From contig JBBRAO010000075.1 of NCBI GenBank assembly GCA_038206725.1, positions 1 through 5,143 of the forward strand: a stretch of 5,143 nt of DNA, given 5' to 3'. The number at the start of each line of letters is the position of its first letter. Within the stretch, counting starts at the first letter, position 1. The notes beneath the pieces are model-generated. The model had not been told where the DNA came from. It did not search any database and saw nothing but the letters and a program-made list of their open reading frames with translations. This DNA is from JBAXXL01 sp038206725 (GTDB lineage: Bacteria; Bacteroidota; Ignavibacteria; Kapaibacteriales; UBA2268). Below are positions 1-5,143 of this stretch, one piece after another. The position numbers and the translations under genes are program-made.

Positions 1-3000
1 ACGGTAGAAGCACCGTCTTCAATCAAATTCACTTTAATCTCAATGTCCTCGCTTGCGGGATTAGGATTTATTTGCATCAGTTCGACTTTACCTGATGGAT
101 TGAAGAGTCTTGTTCCACCTTCACGGCAAATACCGAGAAGTACAAATTTTCCTGCTTGTGTTGTAATATCGGCACTTCCGCCTACCGATTTTGCATTTAA
201 CAATACCAATCCACAACTTTCAGCGTTACCTAAGCCTACAACAAATGGAATTTTTAATAAAGGTTTCCCTGATTCCGTTGTGAAAGGAATATTTTTAATT
301 TCAATTTTAGCTTGTTTATCATCAATGTTTTGAACTGGATATGCCGTTCTATTTACCGGCGTTAGGAGTGTTGGGTTGAATACTAAATCTGTTTCAAAGG
401 ACGTTACCCCCGCCAAATTCAAAAACTTATTGTCCTTCAGCCAAATTGATATATCAATAATATCGCCGGGATAAGCACTCGAAGAATCCATTGAAATGAT
501 ACCCGAAGGAACGGAAACAATTCCGGTAATTGGTATTTTGAAAATATTACCGCAAGGTTCGACGTTAAGGATGACTGTCGTTAAAACGGTTTGTACCACA
601 TTCGATAAAAATTCGACAACAATTTTTAAACTGTCTTTTGCTAAAATTTTCGCAGGGAATGGGTTTCCAACCAAACTAAATGGTGGAGTTAAAACCGGTG
701 GGTCGATTATGATAATATCCCTATCACCTGTGTTTTTAATAGCAATAGTACCTTGGTTAGCAACATTAACCAATGAAGTTATACTTATGCTCTGTGCTTC
801 AAGAACTTGTGAAACTACTTTCCCGGTTATATTAAGACTCTTAGAAAATCCGCAAATCGAATCGGTCAGGGTGATTGTTTCGTTAAACGTTCCTTCAGTA
901 CCGACACCATTGAATATAAATGAAATATTCTCGGAATTATTCGATGGAAGAACGATTCCTTTTTTTCCAAGACTGATATTTGAACTAATAGTAAGGAAAA
1001 TACCGGTCGGAATACTGCCGAAGTTCTTGATATAAATTACAGTATCTTTAGTTTCATTCGGGCATAAATAGCCCAGATCAATTGTATTTTCTACAAATGA
1101 CAGATTTAATGAATCTTTGTTTGCTGAAATCGGTATTGTGATTGTGGAATTCGTGGCTGAATTTGATTTAATTTCCAAATCCGCACTTTTAGTACCAAGT
1201 GATATGGGTTTGAATTCCAATGCAACACCCCTTGTAGCAAGCGGTGCGACTTTGAAAGGTAAATTTACTGGTACAGAAAATTCAGTTCGATTAACGCCCT
1301 TAATATTAAATTTAGTTATCAGCAACGTGTCGCCACCGGTATTCGTAATCGGAACGAAGGTGATCACAGAATTATAACAAATCAGATTAAGGTTAATTTC
1401 AGCCGGTGCCTGAATTATCGGATTTTGGTCAATTCCTTCGCCAATTAATGTAATAACAGCGGGACTACCATAGTAATCAAAATAAAATTCAAGTGTGCCA
1501 CTGGTTGGACCTACCGCGCTTGGTTTGAACCTCAAGTCCAGTTTTGCGGTATCGCCCGGATTTAAAGTAAAGTTGCCACCACCTGCAAGTGTAGAGAAAT
1601 CGTAATCGTTCGGCAGATTGTGTTTTGTTTTGGTAATAATCAATGGCGCGGAACTGATATTTTTTATAGTGACAGCCTGTAAAGTATCCTTGCTATTGCC
1701 TAATACCACTTTTCCAAAATCTATTACATCATTGAGAATTTTGACTTTTGGCAAAACACCTTCGCCTTGAATAGTTTTGTATAATGTGTCGAATTGAGTA
1801 ATTATTACTATTTCGGCATAATGGAAACCTACTCGCGAAGGAGTGAATCTAAATCTCACATCCAATCCTATCGAAGGATTTAATGTAAATTTTGGGGAAC
1901 CCCAAACAAGCGAAAAAGCGTTCGCGTCCGTACCTCGGAAATAAATTGAATCCACGGTGAATTTTGCCAAGCCCGCGTTATAAACAAAACCGACAACTGT
2001 AGAATCCTTCGGTACACCAACAAAGCTCTTCCCCATATCTATATTTGAAGCTGTGGCTTCAGGAGCTATGATTGAGAAGGTTGAATCGGATTGATCTTCA
2101 GGAGGTGGTATTTGACGCATACCTAATTTTACAATCCACCCATCCCAAGGTCCATTGTTTTCGTATATATCACCATCATTCGACCAAGTGCTTCCTGCAA
2201 TGATATATCCGCCATCAGTTGTACTTTTCATTGAATTTGCAATGTCCCATAAACTACCACCATAAGTTCTTTCCCATTTCAAATTTCCTAATTTGTCTAT
2301 TCTTACCAACCAAAAGTTACTGTTTCCGTGATTATTTGATACATCACCATCATTAGATTTTGTAGAGCCGGCAAAAATATAACCACCGTCTTTCGTGTTT
2401 AATATTGAACCATAGATATCAGTTATATCATAATCATCTCCCCCGATATCAAAAGTATGGAATCCACCCTCTGTTGAGCTTCCACCATAGTATTTGAGCC
2501 ATTCGGTTGCTCCATTTTTATCAACTTTTAAAACCCAGTAATCACCAGAAGTGCGCCCAGGATATTGACCAACCCCTGTCCATCCTAAAGCTACATAGCC
2601 GCCATCGGGGGTTTGCTGAATTGAATTTATGACTGTTAAGCTATCATCACCATAAGTTTTTTCCCATTTGATTTTTCCAGAATTATCTAATTTTATAATA
2701 GTAGCTTTGATAAAATGAACCACACCTATCTTTTCATCTTTATGCGACATAGACTTTCCCGCTATAATATATCCCCCATCATCGGTCTGTTGAAGTGATT
2801 GCATATAATAACTTGCTAAAGGTGTGTTCCTTTTTTCCCATTCAACTTGTCCGGTTTTACTTAATTTTAATAAATAAATCGGGGCAAGTGTAGTAGTAGA
2901 TTCAGAAAAAGGCCAACCTGCAACAATATATCCTCCATCCTTTGTTTGTTTAATGTCTTTTGCTTTCCAAGTATTACTATATTTTCTATTCCATTCAATA

Positions 3001-3671
3001 TCACCCAAAGTATTTAATTTTATTATCCAAAATGTTCCTGTGCGTAGTGTATCAGCAACATCTCCATCATTTGAACATGAATTACCGGCAACAATATATC
3101 CTCCATCGTTGGTCTGAAATACAGAATAAGCCACGTCGTTCTTACTTCCACCGTAAGTTCTCTGCCATTCAATATTACCGTATGAATTCAATTTTGTTAC
3201 CCAATAGTCATTCATAGCCCTGGGATTTAGACTGTCATCTTTTGGGTGCCATTTTTCTCCCGCAATTATAAAACCTCCATCTGAAGTTTGAACAACTGAA
3301 TAAGCTTGTTCACTCGCTACAGCACCTAAAGTCCGTTGCCATTCTATAATAGGCACAAAATCTGATGAATCAACAGTGTTGTTTTGAGTTATTTTTATTA
3401 AGCACTCATTTGATGTTGGTTTCGGTATATTTTTCCAATTATATTGCAAACCGGTCGCTTCATCTGTAATTAATTTCCAATTTAATCCATTATCAATTGA
3501 ATAATCTAATTGCACAGTATCTGCCGGCGAAATTCCTTCCCAAGTAATTAGTGTATCGACGCCGATAATGAATTTTTCACCACCGTTTGGGCAGGTAAGT
3601 TTTAAAGAGGCGAGGCTATTGGCGGTTTGGGAAATTAAAATAACAATAATTAATAATATTAAACGCTTCAT
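1..3671 (-). CDS. Giant T9SS-exported surface protein: PNGGE domain, 7-repeat propeller, Hydin-like Ig array, cohesin-like domain (3' end outside window)
   Basis: The reading frame starts at ATG 3671 and stays open to the left edge (1,223 codons); I translated all of it. A GAGG ribosome binding site lies 9 bases before the ATG. Residues 1-21 form a signal peptide (K2, R3, then a Leu/Ile-rich core). Residues 22-106 are an Ig-like domain with the CPNGGE...LITW signature common in FCB-group exported proteins. Residues 108-521 hold seven DGGY-type repeats. Residues 535-1052 are about five Hydin/choice-of-anchor-D-like Ig domains, two closing with GEG. Residues 1060-1183 resemble a cohesin-type sandwich (PGD at 1068-1070, then SFETDLVFNPTLL). 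From about 1200, INPNPASEDIEI opens a T9SS type A sorting domain whose last part lies outside the window. The protein should cross the inner membrane by Sec and the outer membrane by T9SS, ending on the surface or outside. I see no catalytic motif, so adhesion or scaffolding is inferred. It lies 38 bases downstream of the small sorting-domain gene. Confidence 0.93.
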   Translation of the reverse strand, partial: MKRLILLIIVILISQTANSLASLKLTCPNGGEKFIIGVDTLITWEGISPADTVQLDYSIDNGLNWKLITDEATGLQYNWKNIPKPTSNECLIKITQNNTVDSSDFVPIIEWQRTLGAVASEQAYSVVQTSDGGFIIAGEKWHPKDDSLNPRAMNDYWVTKLNSYGNIEWQRTYGGSKNDVAYSVFQTNDGGYIVAGNSCSNDGDVADTLRTGTFWIIKLNTLGDIEWNRKYSNTWKAKDIKQTKDGGYIVAGWPFSESTTTLAPIYLLKLSKTGQVEWEKRNTPLASYYMQSLQQTDDGGYIIAGKSMSHKDEKIGVVHFIKATIIKLDNSGKIKWEKTYGDDSLTVINSIQQTPDGGYVALGWTGVGQYPGRTSGDYWVLKVDKNGATEWLKYYGGSSTEGGFHTFDIGGDDYDITDIYGSILNTKDGGYIFAGSTKSNDGDVSNNHGNSNFWLVRIDKLGNLKWERTYGGSLWDIANSMKSTTDGGYIIAGSTWSNDGDIYENNGPWDGWIVKLGMRQIPPPEDQSDSTFSIIAPEATASNIDMGKSFVGVPKDSTVVGFVYNAGLAKFTVDSIYFRGTDANAFSLVWGSPKFTLNPSIGLDVRFRFTPSRVGFHYAEIVIITQFDTLYKTIQGEGVLPKVKILNDVIDFGKVVLGNSKDTLQAVTIKNISSAPLIITKTKHNLPNDYDFSTLAGGGNFTLNPGDTAKLDLRFKPSAVGPTSGTLEFYFDYYGSPAVITLIGEGIDQNPIIQAPAEINLNLICYNSVITFVPITNTGGDTLLITKFNIKGVNRTEFSVPVNLPFKVAPLATRGVALEFKPISLGTKSADLEIKSNSATNSTITIPISANKDSLNLSFVENTIDLGYLCPNETKDTVIYIKNFGSIPTGIFLTISSNISLGKKGIVLPSNNSENISFIFNGVGTEGTFNETITLTDSICGFSKSLNITGKVVSQVLEAQSISITSLVNVANQGTIAIKNTGDRDIIIIDPPVLTPPFSLVGNPFPAKILAKDSLKIVVEFLSNVVQTVLTTVILNVEPCGNIFKIPITGIVSVPSGIISMDSSSAYPGDIIDISIWLKDNKFLNLAGVTSFETDLVFNPTLLTPVNRTAYPVQNIDDKQAKIEIKNIPFTTESGKPLLKIPFVVGLGNAESCGLVLLNAKSVGGSADITTQAGKFVLLGICREGGTRLFNPSGKVELMQINPNPASEDIEIKVNLIEDGAST
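516..2069 (-). repeat. Array of about five Hydin/choice-of-anchor-D-like Ig domains
   Basis: Residues 535-1052 of the large protein consist of divergent units of roughly 100 residues. Approximate bounds are 535-638, 640-746, 755-851, 852-951 and 952-1052. The clearest marks are IDMGKSFVGV and IDFGKVVLG near the start of units 1 and 2, FTPSRVG and FKPSAVG in their second half, and GEG at their ends. Later units have NTGGDTLLI, IKNFG and IKNTGD motifs instead and end in ISAN, ITGKV and ITGIV. Such ASPM/SPD-2/Hydin-type Ig domains are structural spacers or binding modules in exported proteins. Cys870 and Cys940 fall in the same unit and could form a disulfide. The identity of the last three units is less certain than that of the first two. 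Confidence 0.7.
2109..3350 (-). repeat. Seven protein-level DGGY repeats, probable seven-bladed beta-propeller
   Basis: Within the large gene, residues 108-521 contain seven copies of a unit of the form EWxRTYGGS...QTxDGGYIxAG...DYWVxKLxxxGN. The DGG motifs begin at residues 131, 189, 245, 298, 356, 428 and 486, giving spacings of 58, 56, 53, 58, 72 and 58 residues. Seven units of this length, each with Trp and a GG turn, fit a seven-bladed propeller; this is an inference from pattern, not a database match. Similar repeats are common in T9SS cargo proteins of Bacteroidota relatives, where their ligands are mostly unknown. The sixth unit carries an Asp/Gly-rich insertion. Confidence 0.75.
2920..3107 (-). 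repeat. 20-bp exact direct repeat in two neighbouring propeller repeats
   Basis: Plus-strand bases 2920-2939 and 3088-3107 are identical over 20 bases, exactly 168 bases (56 codons) apart. Both encode DGGYIVA plus part of the adjacent codons in the second and third propeller repeats. The flanking bases differ on both sides. The match is longer than the protein similarity requires, so it suggests recent duplication or gene conversion between units, though short conserved codons could also give it. Confidence 0.6.
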
Positions 3672-3680
3672 AATAAGAAT

Positions 3681-3684
3681 CCTC
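3681..3684 (-). promoter_or_regulatory. Ribosome binding site of the large gene
   Basis: The minus strand reads AGAGGATTCTTATTATG here. GAGG lies 9 bases before the ATG at 3671, a normal Shine-Dalgarno spacing. It supports this start together with the signal peptide that begins immediately after it. Confidence 0.75.
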
Positions 3685-3709
3685 TGTGATATTGATTTAT
3701 GGAAATAAT

Positions 3710-4198
3710 TTATTCAATAACCATCTTAACTATACCTAATCTTGTACCGTGTTTTATTGTTAACAAATAAACGCCTGTTTGATATCCCGTCCCGTCCCAC
3801 GTCACTATGCCATTGTATTCACTAAGTTTATTTATGGTGATTCTTTCTTTGCCACAAATCTTATCGCAGTTGATATTATATACTGTCATTTCAGCGTTGT
3901 TTATGTCCAGTTTTGTATCCCAATAAATTAAAGTATTTACATTCCCTTTAGATGGTAGAGGGTATGGGGGACAAGTATATAGATAATTGCCATCTATTGG
4001 AGTTTCAATTTCAACTTTTGCAACCTTAATCAAATTTTGTTTTTTTTTCGTTAATAAATCCAACTTTTTCAAAGAATCTCGGTTTATTTGAGTATTCTTT
4101 TTTAAGCTATACTCATTATCACTGGACATTTCGGATTGTGCTGATAGCAAAGTTGTATTAATTAAAACAATAATTATTATTATGCAGAGCTTCTTCAT
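3710..4198 (-). CDS. Small exported protein made mostly of a T9SS-type C-terminal sorting domain
   Basis: This is a 162-residue protein. The ATG at 4198 is preferred because GAGG sits 8 bases upstream and a signal peptide follows directly (KKLCIIIIIVLINTTLLSA, cleavage likely after Ala20). A longer frame from GTG 4237 would begin inside a hairpin and is unlikely. Residues 21-65 are a polar, Lys-rich, probably flexible or helical linker. Residues 75-162 resemble a T9SS type A sorting domain: YPLPSKGNVN in place of the usual PNPAxxxx start, then IYWDT, AEMTVYNI, a GIVTWDGTG turn, GVYLLTIKHG, and a KMVIE end. In such cargo the last strands are recognised by the T9SS machinery and removed or used for anchoring. 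Almost nothing remains of the protein besides this domain, so its mature function is unknown. It may be a minimal cargo, or a product whose sorting-like fold has another role. The stop is 38 bases before the next ATG, suggesting one operon. Confidence 0.85.
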   Translation of the reverse strand: MKKLCIIIIIVLINTTLLSAQSEMSSDNEYSLKKNTQINRDSLKKLDLLTKKKQNLIKVAKVEIETPIDGNYLYTCPPYPLPSKGNVNTLIYWDTKLDINNAEMTVYNINCDKICGKERITINKLSEYNGIVTWDGTGYQTGVYLLTIKHGTRLGIVKMVIE

Positions 4199-4206
4199 TT
4201 TTTTAT

Positions 4207-4210
4207 CCTC
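4207..4210 (-). promoter_or_regulatory. Ribosome binding site of the small sorting-domain gene
   Basis: The minus strand reads AAAAGAGGATAAAAAAATG. GAGG is 8 bases from the ATG at 4198. This decides the start against the in-frame GTG at 4237, and the AGAGGAT core is identical to that of the downstream large gene. Confidence 0.75.
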
Positions 4211-4220
4211 TTTTTTAATA

Positions 4221-4245
4221 ATCCGGCAGTTTTTCACTGCCGGAT
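4221..4245. promoter_or_regulatory. Perfect 10-bp hairpin in the leader of the small sorting-domain gene
   Basis: Bases 4221-4230 (ATCCGGCAGT) and 4236-4245 (ACTGCCGGAT) are exact inverted repeats around a 5-base loop. The stem is GC-rich in an AT-rich gap. On the minus strand it lies 37 bases after the cysteine-rich gene and 10 bases before the next ribosome binding site. It is not followed by a T-run on either strand, so it is a poor intrinsic terminator. It could stabilise mRNA ends, adjust expression between the two genes, or be a copy of a dispersed palindromic repeat. A CCGGC at 4257-4261 could pair with the 3' arm as a weaker alternative fold. Confidence 0.6.
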
Positions 4246-4281
4246 ATTCATTTTAAGCCGGTTTGTTCTATTTATTAATTT

Positions 4282-4962
4282 TTAAAAACCACAAACCATA
4301 AAACACGAGCTATAACTGCCATCAAGCGGTATAAATAAAGTAACACCTAAATCGGTAACATACCAATAATGACAATCTAAGCACATATAAAGTATATCAC
4401 CCTCCATTGTTTTGCTATATAAGAAGCCATATACTGTGTCATAATAAGGATCGTAGCAGTATCTGTATGTGTGAACGCACATTGCAGTACATTCATTTGT
4501 GCATATATCAAATGCAGGCAATCCGGATACTAACTTTGCTTTCCAACACGTAGGCCATACAACTTTGACGTAAAGATAACTCGCACCAAGACCTACACAA
4601 GGTGGGACTTCTTCCATATCAGGGCAAATCTCTTTTAAAAATTCGATTGACGAAACTTCTTCTTCTATAGCCGCAAAAATCTGTGCTCCAGTAAAAGAAC
4701 ATGTACCAGGACCAGGCTGTCCATCACAAGCTTCCGGATTAATTTCTCCAATATATACTTCTAATAATTTACCAAATTCCGGTTCTGGGCAATTAAAACA
4801 ATATTCAAAAGAATAACAACAAGTTGCACTCAATTGAACGTGTCCAGTACCTCTGGTCATATAAGACATACATTTTGAACTTGGGGTATAATCGGCTTTC
4901 GCTTCAAAAGCAAATATTGTCAGCAATAGAGCTAACGCGAGTGTTATTCTACTATAAAACAT
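4282..4962 (-). CDS. Cysteine-rich exported protein of unknown function
   Basis: I do not recognise the family. The start at 4962 gives a 226-residue protein with a good signal peptide: MFYSR, a hydrophobic stretch LALALLLTIFAF, and an AKA cleavage site before Asp24. In-frame ATGs at 4977 and 5022 would add 5 or 20 residues in front of this; none of the three has a clear Shine-Dalgarno sequence, so the start is uncertain. The mature part has 18 cysteines in about 203 residues: 31, 48, 49, 55, 58, 79, 88, 113, 122, 139, 154, 158, 162, 169, 194, 197, 220 and 224. Groupings include CCx5CxxC (48-58), CxxxCxxxCx6C (154-169), CxxC (194-197) and CxxxC (220-224). An even number after export suggests up to nine disulfides; metal binding through the CxxC pairs is an alternative. 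Aromatic residues are abundant near the C-terminus. No T9SS sorting domain or lipobox is seen, so it may stay in the periplasm. It is the first gene of the probable three-gene cassette, 83 bases before the next. Confidence 0.8.
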   Translation of the reverse strand: MFYSRITLALALLLTIFAFEAKADYTPSSKCMSYMTRGTGHVQLSATCCYSFEYCFNCPEPEFGKLLEVYIGEINPEACDGQPGPGTCSFTGAQIFAAIEEEVSSIEFLKEICPDMEEVPPCVGLGASYLYVKVVWPTCWKAKLVSGLPAFDICTNECTAMCVHTYRYCYDPYYDTVYGFLYSKTMEGDILYMCLDCHYWYVTDLGVTLFIPLDGSYSSCFMVCGF

Positions 4963-4977
4963 AATACTAAATTCCAT

Positions 4978-5143
4978 AACTATTAAACAACATTGATTTT
5001 TAAAATTATTACTTGCAAACATCTTTTATTTTTTCTGATGTATTCGAATCTAAGGTTCTTCCAAAGCATTTTCTCAATTAGGGCGGGATGAATACGTAGC
5101 ACAAATGTTTGTAAAAATATGTTATCGTTAGGCACCAATAGCA
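4978..5143. other. Upstream region without a firm gene; one minus-strand frame open from the edge
   Basis: This stretch should carry the promoter of the cassette unless transcription enters from further right. No convincing promoter is visible; TTGAGA on the minus strand (5072-5077) has no good -10 partner. One minus-strand frame runs open from the window edge (first full codon at 5141) through 52 codons to TAA at 4983-4985, six bases before the ATG at 4977. It could be the end of an upstream gene, which would then exclude the 5022 start for the cysteine-rich gene in most layouts, or it could be chance in AT-rich DNA. A GC-rich block, GGGCGGGATGAATACG at 5081-5096, stands out and may be part of a dispersed repeat. 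Confidence 0.35.

Noticed and set aside
43..333. Plus-strand open frame of 96 codons
   Set aside because: It lies antisense to the C-terminal cohesin-like part of the large minus-strand gene, which has recognisable domains; no ribosome binding site or domain is seen in it.
496..1035. Plus-strand open frame of 179 codons
   Set aside because: It is a shadow opposite the Hydin-like array of the large gene; its length follows from the low stop density there, and its sequence shows no domain.
1117..1377. Plus-strand open frame of 86 codons
   Set aside because: Antisense shadow of the same array, without supporting signals.
2960..3217. Plus-strand open frame of 85 codons, rich in Tyr, His and Gln
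   Set aside because: Antisense to propeller repeats two and three; the odd composition is the complement of the conserved repeat codons.
4199..4237. Upstream extension of the small sorting-domain gene to GTG 4237
   Set aside because: It would start inside the perfect hairpin, has no ribosome binding site, and would push the signal peptide 13 residues inward; the ATG at 4198 has both signals.
4221..4245. Hairpin as an intrinsic terminator of the cysteine-rich gene
   Set aside because: No T-run follows the stem in either direction; on the minus strand an A-rich stretch and the next ribosome binding site follow.
5041..5077. Sigma-70 or Bacteroidetes-type promoter before the cysteine-rich gene
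   Set aside because: TTGAGA at 5072-5077 (minus) has only a poor TTAGAT or TAGATTCG downstream, with off-consensus spacing for either promoter type.
1..5143. CRISPR array, tRNA, rRNA, transposase or phage genes
   Set aside because: No regularly spaced identical repeats, RNA gene structure, or transposase/integrase motifs were seen on either strand; the periodic signal at 2109-3350 is protein-coding.

Overview
The window is an AT-rich bacterial segment with every supported gene on the minus strand. Read right to left there are three secreted-protein genes: a cysteine-rich protein (4282-4962), a short protein that is mostly a C-terminal sorting-type domain (3710-4198), and a very large multidomain surface or secreted protein that starts at 3671 and runs off the left edge. 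The gaps are 83 and 38 bases with no convincing terminator between genes, so they are plausibly co-transcribed.

The organism is most likely from the Bacteroidota/Ignavibacteriota/Kapabacteria side of the FCB group. This is inferred from type IX secretion (T9SS) type A sorting signatures at the ends of two proteins, the PNGGE-type N-terminal domain, Hydin-like Ig arrays and low GC. No marker gene is present to fix the taxon. Two of the three genes have a clear AGAGGAT Shine-Dalgarno sequence, which is unusual for classical Bacteroidetes.

The large gene was translated by hand across all 1,223 codons in the window with no in-frame stop. Its order is: signal peptide, PNGGE Ig-like domain, seven DGGY-type repeats (a probable seven-bladed beta-propeller), about five Hydin/choice-of-anchor-D-like Ig domains, a cohesin-like beta-sandwich, then the start of a T9SS C-terminal domain cut by the window edge. 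Plus-strand open frames across 1-3670 are antisense shadows of this gene.

The 4199-4281 gap holds a perfect 10-bp hairpin just upstream of the middle gene's ribosome binding site. The right-hand 165 bases (4979-5143) hold no firm gene, although one minus-strand frame stays open from the edge to a stop at 4983. Taken together this looks like an envelope or extracellular cassette: a giant T9SS cargo with interaction domains, a minimal T9SS cargo, and a probably disulfide-rich exported protein without a sorting domain. No enzymatic function is evident in any of them.
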